A stretch of DNA of 64,000 nt from Paraburkholderia aromaticivorans (GCF_002278075.1 NZ_CP022989.1:2542001-2606000); one strand, 5' to 3'. Positions 42,718 through 51,345 are shown, counted from the stretch's first letter. Notes: generated by a model not told the origin, from the sequence alone. A program made the numbers and translations.

Positions 42718-43137
42718 CTCGGAGGGTTTCCGATCGACACCTCCCCGGCCGCTAATCGTGAATTGCGGACCGTGCCGCGCAGATGGGCGGCTGGCGGGGC
42801 GTGATAACACGCCGCACAAAGCGGGCAGCAACGCCGAAGTGGTTCTGTCGACGGCATGCGTCGGCGTGGGGACGCGATCGTTGTGATCCGGCTGAGGAAG
42901 CTGGTTATCCGGCGGCGCAGGATGGCCTCGAATGTTCTGCATTCGTTGCAAAGCGGCCGGTTTCGGCCGGTCGATCTCGCTTGCACCCAGACATCAGAGC
43001 GCCTGCTTAGGCTCAGCTAGCCGACTGTCACGGACTGTGCGGCCCAATAGATTTGCCAGCGGGATCCATCAGAATCGAAGCCCTGGGGCGTTCGGCTGAC
43101 CTACGTCACGAAGCGAGGCAGCGCAATCATCGCAGCG
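42718..43137. other. 420-base gap without a supported gene
   Basis: Between the convergent LysR and HxlR genes. It holds a perfect 6-bp hairpin GGCGTG-ATAA-CACGCC (42798-42813) about 80 bases after the LysR stop, possibly ending that transcript, and a second short stem CGGCCG at 42954-42969. Open frames on either strand lack recognisable features. Confidence 0.5.
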
Positions 43138-43581
43138 TCAATCTTTGCCCGGGTCGACAACGCGTATCGGACGAGTCCCGATCCTCGCTCCCGTGACCTC
43201 GTCGATCGCCACCGCCCTGATCTCAGTTCCTGTTTCCGCATCCAGGAAGCGAACCAGCTTGCCGTCGCCACGGTATTGCCGCCCCCATGCACCGATCATG
43301 AAGAGCACCGGCAGGAAGTCTCGCCCGGCAGCCGTCAGAAGGTACTCCTCGCGCGGCGGGTGCTCAGAGTAGCGGCGTTTTTCCAGCAGTCCCTCCTCTG
43401 TCAGCGTTGCCAGTCGCCGGGTCAGCATGGTCGGTGCAATGCCCAGACTTTTGCGGAACTGGTCAAAGCGTGTGAGACCGGCATGGGCGTCGCGCAGGAT
43501 AAGGATGCTCCACGCGTCGCCGGCGACACCCAGGCTGCGCGCGATCGGACACGGCTCATCGCAAAAATTCTTGTCGTCCAT
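43138..43581 (-). CDS. HxlR-family winged-helix regulator
   Basis: A 147-residue regulator: CPIARSLGVAGDAWSILILRDA with the N-terminal Cys at 11 (plus Cys7), FRKSLGIAPTMLTRRLATL as recognition helix, and RREEYLLT-type wing (PPREEYLLTAAG). HxlR proteins such as YodB and HypR sense electrophiles or disulfide stress through the conserved Cys. Divergent from an SDR, a membrane protein and a quinone oxidoreductase-like gene, which would fit an electrophile/quinone response. No Shine-Dalgarno sequence precedes the ATG; a dyad directly abuts it. Confidence 0.92.
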   Translation of the reverse strand: MDDKNFCDEPCPIARSLGVAGDAWSILILRDAHAGLTRFDQFRKSLGIAPTMLTRRLATLTEEGLLEKRRYSEHPPREEYLLTAAGRDFLPVLFMIGAWGRQYRGDGKLVRFLDAETGTEIRAVAIDEVTGARIGTRPIRVVDPGKD

Positions 43582-43643
43582 ACTATTTTGATAGTGACAT
43601 GCTCTCGATTTACCAGTATAGTCGATTTCAAATTGATAGTTAC
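43582..43643. promoter_or_regulatory. HxlR operator region with dyad and repeated TTGATAGT
   Basis: ACTAT-TTTG-ATAGT (43582-43595) is a perfect 5-4-5 dyad touching the hxlR start codon. TTGATAGTGAC (43588-43598) is repeated as TTGATAGTTAC (43633-43643), 45 bases away and about 27 bases before the SDR start. ACTAT/ATAGT half-sites resemble HxlR/YodB recognition sequences. Confidence 0.6.
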
Positions 43644-43669
43644 TACAGTCCTCTTACACGGAGCTTCGC

Positions 43670-44530
43670 ATGGTCGACAGAAGGAATTTGGGCGTGGCCC
43701 TTGTTACGGGGGCATCTTCCGGCATCGGGCAAGCCACCGCACAGCGGCTCGCCGACGCAGGCTACACGGTCTTCGGCACCAGCAGACGGGCGGCCCTCAC
43801 CGGCCAGCGATCCTTCGAGATGCTGACCCTCGACGTCACCAGCGATGAATCCGTCGCCGCCGTGGTCAACGAAGTCATACGACAGGCGGGTCGCATCGAC
43901 GTGCTGGTGAATAACGCGGGCTTTGGTGTCGCTCCGGCCGGCGCCGAAGAAAGCTCGATCGAGCAGGCCCGATCGATCTTCGACACGAACTTCTTTGGAG
44001 TCGTCCGGATGACTCGCGCCGTCGTGCCCCACATGCGACACCAGCGCAGTGGTCGCATCGTCAACATCGGCTCGGTGCTCGGTTTCGTGCCGATGCCGTA
44101 CGGTGCGCTCTATGCCGCAACGAAGCATGCAATTGAAGGTTATTCCGAATCGCTCGACCATGAACTTCGCACCTGGGGCATCCGTGTCTCGGTTATTGAG
44201 CCGGCTTACACGAAGACGCCGTTCGACGCGAATTTTCTGGAGCCCGATGCCAAGCTCGATGCATACCGCGAGGCTCGTGCGGTCGTCAGCAACCGTGTCA
44301 ATGAGGTAATGGCAAGCGCCACTGAGCCCCGCGTCGTGGCCGACGTCGTGCTGAGGGCTGCAGTTGCGGTTCGTCCGAGACTCCGGTACCCAGCCGGCGC
44401 GCTCGCGAGTCGTCTGCAATTGCTGCGCAGATTCGCGCCGGCGGGCATGGTGGATGCCGCGCTTCGGAAGGACCTGCGGCTCGACACGATACCGGCGTCG
44501 CGGTCTGGCAGTCCGGTCCCGCAAAAATAG
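43670..44530 (+). CDS. short-chain dehydrogenase/reductase
   Basis: A 286-residue NAD(P)-dependent enzyme. TGASSGIG near residue 14, NNAGFG near 82, the catalytic Ser in IVNIGSVLG and Tyr-x3-Lys in YAATKHA are all present. Classical SDR of the oxidoreductase type that includes retinol/steroid DH-like proteins; substrate unknown. Divergent from hxlR and followed after 9 bases by a small membrane protein, so co-transcribed with it and probably with the oxidoreductase behind. Confidence 0.92.
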   Translation: MVDRRNLGVALVTGASSGIGQATAQRLADAGYTVFGTSRRAALTGQRSFEMLTLDVTSDESVAAVVNEVIRQAGRIDVLVNNAGFGVAPAGAEESSIEQARSIFDTNFFGVVRMTRAVVPHMRHQRSGRIVNIGSVLGFVPMPYGALYAATKHAIEGYSESLDHELRTWGIRVSVIEPAYTKTPFDANFLEPDAKLDAYREARAVVSNRVNEVMASATEPRVVADVVLRAAVAVRPRLRYPAGALASRLQLLRRFAPAGMVDAALRKDLRLDTIPASRSGSPVPQK

Positions 44531-44539
44531 CAGATCGCC

Positions 44540-44947
44540 ATGAACGTCAACTTCCGCAATCTTGCCATCCTGTCTGCACTCGTTTTCTTCGCTTTGGGAT
44601 TCGCCTGGATGCTTGCGCCGAGTTTCTTTCCGTCAAGGTGGGGTGTCGAGTTCTCATATCCGGTCGGACTGATCGGTCGGCGCGGAGCTGCTCTGTATGT
44701 CGGCATTGGGGTGATGTTCTTCTCGGCGAGGAACGCCGAACCATCGTCCGCCCGTTCCGCTCTCGTTAAAGGTTTTACTGTTGCGTGCTTAACTCTTGCG
44801 GGCCTTGGGGTCTTCGAGCTCCTCACCGGCCATGCCCGGTCCGGCATCCTGGCTGCCGTCCTGATAGAAGCCGCGCTTGCTCTGGCGTTCGTGTGCGTCG
44901 CACGCATCGGGGACGCGAGCCACGAAGCAGGAACACTGAGTTCGTAG
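44540..44947 (+). CDS. small four-helix membrane protein (DUF4345-like)
   Basis: A 135-residue protein with four predicted helices (about 8-27, 42-62, 76-96, 100-122). The arrangement and the RRGAALYVGIGVMFFSAR segment resemble small DUF4345-type membrane proteins. No catalytic motif. It lies between the SDR and the quinone oxidoreductase-like gene in the HxlR-controlled unit. Function unknown. Confidence 0.75.
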   Translation: MNVNFRNLAILSALVFFALGFAWMLAPSFFPSRWGVEFSYPVGLIGRRGAALYVGIGVMFFSARNAEPSSARSALVKGFTVACLTLAGLGVFELLTGHARSGILAAVLIEAALALAFVCVARIGDASHEAGTLSS

Positions 44948-45006
44948 TTGCGGAGCATGCTGCGGGGTGCAGGCTCAGGTCCCGATCGCTGCCAAGAAAA
45001 GAACGC

Positions 45007-46044
45007 ATGGACCGACAAGTCAAATCTGGGAAACAAAACACTATGCGAGCATTTATTCTCGAACGCTATGGACGCAAGGATGGCGTGCGGATTGGCGAAA
45101 TGCCGGAACCGGAACTACACGACGATGACGTATTGATCCAGGTCCACGCCGCAGGGGTGAACCTTCTGGATTCCAAAATCCGCGACGGCGAATTCAAGCT
45201 CGTTTTGCCCTACCGCTTGCCGCTCGTTCTGGGCCATGATGTGGCGGGGGTGGTCGTGCGGGTTGGACCGCGCGTGCAGCGATTCAAGGCCGGCGACGAA
45301 GTCTATGCGCGGCCCAATAAAGATCGGATCGGCGCGTTTGCCGAGCTGATTGCAGTGAACGAAGCGGACCTCTCGATCAAACCGAAGACGCTTACCATGG
45401 AAGAGGCCGCCTCCATTCCGCTGGTTGGTCTGACTGCCTGGCAGGCGTTGATCGAAAAAGCGCACCTCGCAAAAGGACAGAAGGTTCTCATCCACGCAGG
45501 ATCCGGTGGTGTCGGAACGTTTGCGATCCAGTTGGCGAAGCATGTCGGCGCGTTCGTCGCGACGACAACAAGCACGGCGAACGTGAACTGGGTCAAACGC
45601 CTCGGTGCCGACGTCGTCATCGACTACAGGAAGGACCATTTCGAGAATATCCTTGCCGACTATGACGTGGTTATAAACAGCCTCGACGCGCAGACGCTCA
45701 GCAAATCCCTGCGCGTGCTCAAACCCGGCGGACAGCTCATCTCGATCTCTGGTCCACCGGATCCGGATTTTGCAAAGGAGCTCGGTTTGTCCCGGTTCCT
45801 GGCACTGGTGATGCGCCTCCTGAGTTATCGGATCAGGAAGCAGGCAAAACGTCTTAAGGTTAGCTATTCATTTCTGTTCATGAGGGCAAGCGGAGACCAG
45901 CTGCGCCAAATCACAGCCCTCGTCGATTCCGGTGTCATACGCCCGGTTGTGGATCGGATCTTTCCCTTCGAATCGACCAGGGAGGCGATGGCCTACGTCG
46001 ATACCGGGCGAGCCAAAGGCAAAGTCGTTGTCAAGATGAGGTGA
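45007..46044 (+). CDS. NADPH:quinone reductase-like zinc-independent MDR enzyme
   Basis: About 345 residues of the medium-chain dehydrogenase fold. AAGVNLLDSKIRDG, LPLVLGHDVAGVVVRVG, SIPLVGLTAWQAL and the NADPH motif IHAGSGGVGTFAIQLAKHVG (split: AGSGGVGTFAIQLA) are QOR features; zinc ligands are absent. Reduces quinones, enones or similar electrophiles. ATG at 45007 is used; a second in-frame ATG at 45043 gives the more usual N-terminus MRAFILERYG and may be the real start. The HxlR context supports electrophile detoxification. Confidence 0.9.
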   Translation: MDRQVKSGKQNTMRAFILERYGRKDGVRIGEMPEPELHDDDVLIQVHAAGVNLLDSKIRDGEFKLVLPYRLPLVLGHDVAGVVVRVGPRVQRFKAGDEVYARPNKDRIGAFAELIAVNEADLSIKPKTLTMEEAASIPLVGLTAWQALIEKAHLAKGQKVLIHAGSGGVGTFAIQLAKHVGAFVATTTSTANVNWVKRLGADVVIDYRKDHFENILADYDVVINSLDAQTLSKSLRVLKPGGQLISISGPPDPDFAKELGLSRFLALVMRLLSYRIRKQAKRLKVSYSFLFMRASGDQLRQITALVDSGVIRPVVDRIFPFESTREAMAYVDTGRAKGKVVVKMR

Positions 46045-46240
46045 TGGGTGTGCCCGACAGAAGGGCGGCCATTCCGGGGAAGCAAAGGCGGCCCGCCGCT
46101 TTTGATCGAAATTCCCGGGCGGACGGCGGTTGTACTCTGAGAGCTGCCGCCCGCGCAGCGGAGGTCCGAGCGGCTGCTGTGGGTCGACCTGAGACGATCA
46201 TCATTGCCTCTCGTCGCGACAATATCGCGCCGAAGATTAA

Positions 46241-46444
46241 TCATCCGTTCCATGGACGAATTGAAGCGAGGCGAGATCTCAGCTCTATTTTCGACGTCTT
46301 GGCGATACATGGCTGCGGTACGTGCAGACACTTCTCGCTTGCGCATGGCGGGCAACGCGGATGGGCGCTCTCGTGTTTAGCGAGATGTTCGGTGTGCTCG
46401 AACAAATGGCCACACTTCTTCCAACAATATCGATACGTTGGCAT
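46241..46444 (-). CDS. FmdB-family zinc-ribbon protein with shifted first cysteine
   Basis: A 67-residue protein. MPTYRYCWKKCGHLFE and KHESAHPRCPPCASEK match the FmdB family (MPTYxYxCxxCGxxFE ... CPxC). The first knuckle is CxxxC (C7, C11) where family members have CxxC at 8 and 11, so metal binding may be altered. The C-terminal 20 residues are atypical. AGAAG lies about 7 bases before the ATG. It is the only recognisable gene in 46045-46681, and is divergent from the adenosine-kinase gene. FmdB was linked to regulation of formamidase; the general role is unknown. Confidence 0.62.
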   Translation of the reverse strand: MPTYRYCWKKCGHLFEHTEHLAKHESAHPRCPPCASEKCLHVPQPCIAKTSKIELRSRLASIRPWNG

Positions 46445-46681
46445 TTACACTTCTTGAGCACGAATCCACCTGGCCGGTCCGATACGACTCGCCAGCGCTG
46501 TCCGGCACTGTGAAAATCCATCTTGGTGCAGGAAATGCACAAGCATGCGTGTCCGGTTCGTACTAGGCTTGATTATGGTCGGGGCGGTCGCAGTCCGACA
46601 AAACGTGATGAACCGATACCCGCCTGCTGGCGAAAACCGCCTCTCCCCCAGTGTTCCTGGCGGCACAGAGCGAGGTCCGAT

Positions 46682-47167
46682 ATGCAAGTGCTTACGGTAA
46701 CAATCATCAAACCCGAAGTGATGAACTTCATCCTTGGGCAAAGCCACTTCATCAAGTCTGTCGAGGATCTGCACGAGGCAATGGTCGGTACCGTTCCGGG
46801 TATCAAGTTTGGTTTGGCTTTTTGTGAAGCGTCAGGTAAGCGCCTTGTGCGCCGGTCTGGCACCGACGCCGACCTGGTCGAGTTGGCGTGCCGGAATGCC
46901 ACGGCCATCGGTGCGGGCCACAGCTTCGTGATTTTTCTCGGCGATGGCTATTACCCCGTCAATGTTCTGAACGCGATAAAAGCTGTGCCGGAGGTATGCC
47001 GGATATTCTGTGCGACGGCGAATCCCACGCAGATTCTGGTGGCCGAGACAGAGCAGGGGCGCGGCATCCTGGGTGTGGTTGACGGGTTCCCGCCGCTCGG
47101 CGTGGAAAACGAGGAGGACGTTCAATGGCGTAAGGATCTGTTACGTGCTATCGGTTACAAAGTGTAG
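46682..47167 (+). CDS. adenosine-specific kinase (DUF355 family)
   Basis: A 161-residue protein of the compact fold first seen in archaeal adenosine-specific kinase: VTIIKPEVMNFILGQSHFIK, GIKFGLAFCEASGKRLVR, GAGHSFVIFLGDGYYPVNVLNAI and ATANPTQILVAETEQGRGILGVVDG (all truncated here) follow the family order. It would convert adenosine to AMP. ATG at 46682 with GAGG 6 bases upstream; the longer in-frame reading is not family-like. Followed by an Ap4A phosphorylase-like gene, suggesting adenine-nucleotide recycling. Confidence 0.88.
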   Translation: MQVLTVTIIKPEVMNFILGQSHFIKSVEDLHEAMVGTVPGIKFGLAFCEASGKRLVRRSGTDADLVELACRNATAIGAGHSFVIFLGDGYYPVNVLNAIKAVPEVCRIFCATANPTQILVAETEQGRGILGVVDGFPPLGVENEEDVQWRKDLLRAIGYKV

Positions 47168-47209
47168 GTGCGGCCGCTCTCCTCGCGCGACCCGCGTGCC
47201 GATCGAACC

Positions 47210-48145
47210 ATGGAACATCTACATCTGCACCCCGGCACGCTGTGGCCGGCCATCCTGCGTCAGACTGAGCACGCGCTGCGTCTTGGTGCACTGCGGCCGA
47301 TCGCGACAATCCAGACGGTGCTCGAAGATCGCGGAATACGTTTTCTCGTCCGTCAGGTCTCCAGCCTCGCGCGCAAGGAGGAGGCCGGACAGCCGCGCAA
47401 GGTGGAGGTGGGCGCGTGCAGCGCGGTGAATCCGTTCCTTCCTTACGACCCCGACCTCCTTGTGGCCGATCTCTCGGACACTCACGTCGCCTTGCTCAAC
47501 AAGTTCAACGTCGTCGACCATCATCTCCTGATCGTCACCCGTTGTTTCAAACCGCAGGAAGCATTGCTCGAGTTTGCGGACTTTGTTGCATTGACCGCCT
47601 GCATGGCCGAGTTCGACGGCCTCGGCTTCTACAACGGTGGAGCGGAATCCGGCGCGAGTCAACGCCACAAGCATCTGCAGATCGTGCCGCTGCCGCTCGG
47701 AGAATCAGGTCCGCCGCTACCCGTTGAATCCGTGTTTAGGCCCAGCGGCATGGAAGATCCGATCGGCACTGTACCCGGCCTGCCTTTCCTGCACGCGTTT
47801 GCCCGTCTGGAACTGGCTCCTGCCGCCTCGCGGCAGGCAGCAAACGCTGCGATCGATTGCTACCACGCGTTGCTCGAAGCTACTGGCCTGAGAGCGATCA
47901 ATGTGAATGGCGAATTGCATCAGTCGGCACCGTACAACCTGCTTGTCACCCGCCGATGGATGCTGCTCGTACCACGGCATTCAGAATGCGTCGAAGGCAT
48001 TTCAGTGAATGCTCTGGGGTTTGCCGGATCGCTCTTCGTGCGTGACGCAGCACAGATGGAAGTCATTAAAAGGCTCGGTCCGATGTCCGTGCTGCAACGT
48101 GTCGCGGTCCCTGCTGCCGTGGGTCAACCGGGCCCATCTGCATAG
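47210..48145 (+). CDS. ATP adenylyltransferase / Ap4A phosphorylase-like (HIT superfamily)
   Basis: A 311-residue protein. HPGTLWPAILRQTEHALRLG at the N-terminus, NKFNVVDHHLLIVTR and the histidine motif SQRHKHLQIVPLPL match Ap4A phosphorylases (HxHxQ active site). Family reaction: phosphorolysis of diadenosine tetraphosphate to ATP and ADP, or the reverse. Start at ATG 47210 gives the family N-terminus, but its ribosome site is weak; an in-frame GTG at 47168 directly follows the adenosine-kinase stop. Same transcript as the kinase. Confidence 0.88.
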   Translation: MEHLHLHPGTLWPAILRQTEHALRLGALRPIATIQTVLEDRGIRFLVRQVSSLARKEEAGQPRKVEVGACSAVNPFLPYDPDLLVADLSDTHVALLNKFNVVDHHLLIVTRCFKPQEALLEFADFVALTACMAEFDGLGFYNGGAESGASQRHKHLQIVPLPLGESGPPLPVESVFRPSGMEDPIGTVPGLPFLHAFARLELAPAASRQAANAAIDCYHALLEATGLRAINVNGELHQSAPYNLLVTRRWMLLVPRHSECVEGISVNALGFAGSLFVRDAAQMEVIKRLGPMSVLQRVAVPAAVGQPGPSA

Positions 48146-48628
48146 CGTTATCGCTCCAAGGCTGAACCTCGGAGGCGGGAATGTGCACGGGCGCTGATTG
48201 TCCACCGCGCCTCCGACAGTGAAGTGGTACAGGCCTTGCCGGGTGTGATCCTGCGCGCCAGGCAGTGCGTGCATTTCGTCATCGACAAAGCACCGGATCC
48301 CGGTGGCGTAGAGCGTATTGAAACTGTCAACGTTGGGCACAACAGTTGTGCCAACTCACGACCGGATCGCGACGACGTTCCGGCCCAACCTTAATGGGCA
48401 AGGGCTTCCAGATGCGAAATAGCTGTGCCACCCGAGACCGTAGATCCGGCCGTAGTGGTGGCCGAAAGTAAGGTCTCAATGCGGCCCATTTCTGCCACTC
48501 GCCCCATCCATGCAACGGTTACTCGAACGGCTGGTCCGCCCCGAACCCGGCCGATGCTCGACGCGCGCACGTCGGCCGAAGCCGGCTCCCTCACGGAGCC
48601 AGCGTGCTTCATGAATTGAGGGACCGGC
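48146..48628. other. 483-base gap without a supported gene
   Basis: Lies between the convergent Ap4A phosphorylase-like and dehydroquinase genes. Apart from the dyad at 48332-48355, no feature was found. Short open frames on both strands (for example 48391-48657 minus) match nothing I recognise. Confidence 0.5.
48332..48355. repeat. 24-base imperfect palindrome
   Basis: GTTGGGCACAAC (48332-48343), a central A, and GTTGTGCCAAC (48345-48355). The arms are complementary except for one extra G in the left arm. It lies between convergent genes, so it may form a hairpin in either transcript; no T-run is present, which argues against a simple terminator. Confidence 0.6.
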
Positions 48629-49075
48629 TCAGGTTGGATTGCCCCACAGATCGTCAATCGCGCGGATCGCTAGCAGATATCCGTTTGCTCCTGCCCCGCA
48701 GATCACCGCCGTAGCCGCTACCGAGATGGTCGAGTGACGATATTCTTCCGAACGCGCATGTATGTTGGTGATATGCAATTCCACTACCGGCCGACGGACG
48801 AGCTTGACTGCGTCGAGCACCGGAATCCGGCCGAACGAAAAACCGGCCGGATTGATGATCAGCGCCGCGTCCTGCAGGAACGCTTCCTGGATCCAGTCAA
48901 TCAGCTCGCTTTCGCTGTTGGTCTGACGGAATACGCAGTCGAACTTGAGCGCGTCAGCCAGCGTCAGGCAGTTCTCTTCGATGTCCTTGAGCGTGGTGGT
49001 GCCGTAAATGTGAGGCTCCCTTGCGCCCAGCATGTTCAGATTGGAGCCATTGAGGATGTAGAGTTTGCGAGTCAT
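48629..49075 (-). CDS. aroQ: type II 3-dehydroquinate dehydratase
   Basis: A 148-residue protein. LNGSNLNMLGAREPHIYG at the N-terminus carries the catalytic Tyr and the flexible-loop Arg; IINPAGFSF and VVELHITNIHARSEEYRHSTIS (split: VELHITNIHARSEEY, HSTIS) are the anion- and His-containing segments. The middle segment differs from the usual INPGAYTHTS, so this is a divergent copy. Interconverts 3-dehydroquinate and 3-dehydroshikimate. It is 4 bases after an MHS carrier gene and controlled with it, so a catabolic role in quinate/shikimate use is likelier than biosynthesis. Confidence 0.88.
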   Translation of the reverse strand: MTRKLYILNGSNLNMLGAREPHIYGTTTLKDIEENCLTLADALKFDCVFRQTNSESELIDWIQEAFLQDAALIINPAGFSFGRIPVLDAVKLVRRPVVELHITNIHARSEEYRHSTISVAATAVICGAGANGYLLAIRAIDDLWGNPT

Positions 49076-49079
49076 GGTT

Positions 49080-50423
49080 TCAATGTGTAGAAGAGCGTTC
49101 CAGGGACGTGCCTTTGGTTTCCCGGGATATTGCGATCATCAGGAAGGAGATCAGGTTCAGTGAGCCGCAAACCGCTACGATGGCCCACGGGGACCCGTTA
49201 AAGGCATTGAGCAGCGCCACGGCGACGATCGGCATCGGGCCGCCGGTGAGCAGGTTGGCTCCCGAGTACGACAGTGCGGACCCCGTGTAGCGCGCCTCGG
49301 TCGGAAAGGACTCAGCGAACCAGACCGGCTGGATGCCACTCTGGAACTGTGTGAATCCGAGGAACGCGCCCATCACGGCCATCGTCATGGCGATCGAGTT
49401 CTGGTTGAGAATCGGGAAGTAGATCAGGCAGCAGATCAGCGTACAGAACGAGCCGATCATCAGCGCACGTTTGCGTCCGATCCGATCGCTCAGATAGCCG
49501 CCCGCCAGCGCCCCCGCGATTGCACAGACATTCGCAACCATTAGCAGCATGAATCCGGTCTGCTTCGGTACGCCGAGGTGTTTCGTCAGGTAGCTGAGTG
49601 AGAAAACCACGATCAAATAGAACAGCGCAGCCGGCCCGCAAAAGAACAGCGTCAGACGCAGCGCGGTGCGCCAGTGGTACTTGAATACGATGCCGAGCGG
49701 ATTGGCGGCGTGTGCGCGCGCGCCACTCCTGTTGAGCGCCTCGAAGGCCGGTGTCTCGCTAACCTTCCTGCGGATGTAGATGCCCAGCAGCACAAGGACG
49801 AAGCTTGCGAGGAACGGGATTCGCCATCCCCATGAATCGAAGTCGTCCGACGAAAGCACGGCGGCGAGCGTAAACAGCGAGAAATTGGCGAGGATCTGGC
49901 TGAGCGGCGAGCAAATGCCGAGTAGACCCGAATACCACCCACGTCGCGCTGCTGACGCATGCTCCACCGCCATCAGTTGCGCGCCCGTCGATTCCCCGCC
50001 GAGCGCGAAACCCTGGATGATCCGCAACGAGACCAGCAACGTTGGCGCGAGGATGCCAACCTGGTGGTAAGTGGGCAGCAATCCCATCAGGAACGACGAC
50101 ACGCCCATTACCGAGACTGTGACCAGCATCAGTTTGCGGCGTCCCCAACGGTCGCCCAGCATCCCGCAGATCACCGCACCCAGCGGACGTGCGGCGAGCC
50201 CGGCCCAGAAGCTCGCCAGCGATGCGAGCAGCGAGGCGGTCGGGTCGAGGGACGGGAAAAACAGCTTCGGAAAGATCGTGGCCGCGACGACGCCATACAA
50301 CGCGAAGTCGAACCATTCGAGCGCCGTACCGACGGTTGCGCCTGCCACCGCCCGGCGCGCCATCAAGTGAGCCTGCGCGGACTGTTCTTCCGCGGCAAGG
50401 TCTGAATTAGCAAGAAATGACAT
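49080..50423 (-). CDS. MFS carrier of the metabolite:H+ symporter (MHS) family, shikimate/quinate-type
   Basis: A 447-residue carrier with 12 helices. GTALEWFDFALYGVVAA in helix 1, GDRWGRRKLML, GESTGAQLMAVEHA and SETPAFEAL are MHS features (ShiA, KgtP, PcaT relatives). ATG at 50423 with AGGAG 6 bases upstream; a longer in-frame reading crosses the promoter. Co-transcribed with aroQ, suggesting import of shikimate, quinate or a related cyclohexane acid. Divergent IclR regulator. Confidence 0.9.
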   Translation of the reverse strand: MSFLANSDLAAEEQSAQAHLMARRAVAGATVGTALEWFDFALYGVVAATIFPKLFFPSLDPTASLLASLASFWAGLAARPLGAVICGMLGDRWGRRKLMLVTVSVMGVSSFLMGLLPTYHQVGILAPTLLVSLRIIQGFALGGESTGAQLMAVEHASAARRGWYSGLLGICSPLSQILANFSLFTLAAVLSSDDFDSWGWRIPFLASFVLVLLGIYIRRKVSETPAFEALNRSGARAHAANPLGIVFKYHWRTALRLTLFFCGPAALFYLIVVFSLSYLTKHLGVPKQTGFMLLMVANVCAIAGALAGGYLSDRIGRKRALMIGSFCTLICCLIYFPILNQNSIAMTMAVMGAFLGFTQFQSGIQPVWFAESFPTEARYTGSALSYSGANLLTGGPMPIVAVALLNAFNGSPWAIVAVCGSLNLISFLMIAISRETKGTSLERSSTH

Positions 50424-50506
50424 GTTGTCTCCTGAATTTTCGATATGTTGAAACGTTCGCTTCTGGCGACGAACCAGTGCTATTGTTTGCGCTGCAAAGA
50501 GGGGGC

Positions 50507-50521
50507 GTTCCGTACCGGAAC
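50507..50521. promoter_or_regulatory. perfect 15-bp dyad, likely IclR operator
   Basis: GTTCCG-TAC-CGGAAC. It sits in the 128-base divergent promoter between the MHS carrier and the IclR gene, 30 bases before the IclR start. The form resembles TGGAA/TTCCA-type IclR sites. Confidence 0.6.
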
Positions 50522-50551
50522 TGCATTTCACATTGTGGAAGTGGGCGGGAC

Positions 50552-51337
50552 ATGTCGCTCAAAAACGGTCTAAGAATTCTCGATTTGCTGGCGTCGCAAG
50601 GCGAAGGCGTGGGCCTCGTTGCCATTGCGGATGCCTTGTCCCTGCCGCGCAGCACGTGTCACCGCGTGCTCGCCGAACTCGTTGAAGGCGGGTATGTCAG
50701 GCAACTGGCCGATCACAGCCAGTACATCCTGACAATGCGCATGACGTCGAACGGACTCGAGTTCCTGAGCCTGACGGGGATCGCAGATATCGCCCAGCCG
50801 ATCATCGAACGCGTCGCCGCGCAGAGCGGTGAACTGGCGCGGCTGTCGTTGGTGGACGGCGAAGCAATTATCTGGGTGGGTAAGGCGGACGGGCATCGCA
50901 TCGGCTTTCGCTACGATCCCGACATGGGCCAGGCTGCGCGACTTTCATGCACGTCGACCGGACACGCGTGGCTCATGACGATGACCGACGAACAGGCGAT
51001 CGCACTGGTTTTGAAGCAGGGCTTCGGACAGCCAAACGAGTTCGGACCCAATGCGCCGACGACGCTCAAGGCGCTGCTGGGTTTCCTGCACGCCGCGCGT
51101 GTGCGTGGTTACGCGATGATCGACGAGGTGTTTGCTCCGCGCATGTCAGCGGTGGCGGTGCCCGTGGTAAGCGGCTCGCGCTGCGTCGGCGTGATCAGTC
51201 TGGCCGGTCCACGGGTGCGGCTGACCGCCGAGAAGATCCACGAGTACTCGGTCCTGCTGCGCGAGGCAGCGAATGAACTGGCCCAGTTGAGTAATATGGC
51301 GGGGTTTCCCAGTCGGCCGCCACTCGGTAAGGGATGA
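50552..51337 (+). CDS. IclR-family transcriptional regulator
   Basis: A 261-residue regulator. Winged helix in LKNGLRILDLLASQGEGVGL and IADALSLPRSTCHRVLAELVEGGYV (split: IADALSLPRSTCHRVLAEL); effector GAF-like domain with LSLVDGEAIIWVGKADG and LSCTSTGHAWL. ATG at 50552 with GGCGGGAC immediately upstream; the longer reading is not family-like. It probably controls the divergent carrier-aroQ operon in response to an aromatic precursor acid. Confidence 0.92.
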   Translation: MSLKNGLRILDLLASQGEGVGLVAIADALSLPRSTCHRVLAELVEGGYVRQLADHSQYILTMRMTSNGLEFLSLTGIADIAQPIIERVAAQSGELARLSLVDGEAIIWVGKADGHRIGFRYDPDMGQAARLSCTSTGHAWLMTMTDEQAIALVLKQGFGQPNEFGPNAPTTLKALLGFLHAARVRGYAMIDEVFAPRMSAVAVPVVSGSRCVGVISLAGPRVRLTAEKIHEYSVLLREAANELAQLSNMAGFPSRPPLGKG

Positions 51338-51345
51338 GGCGGAAC

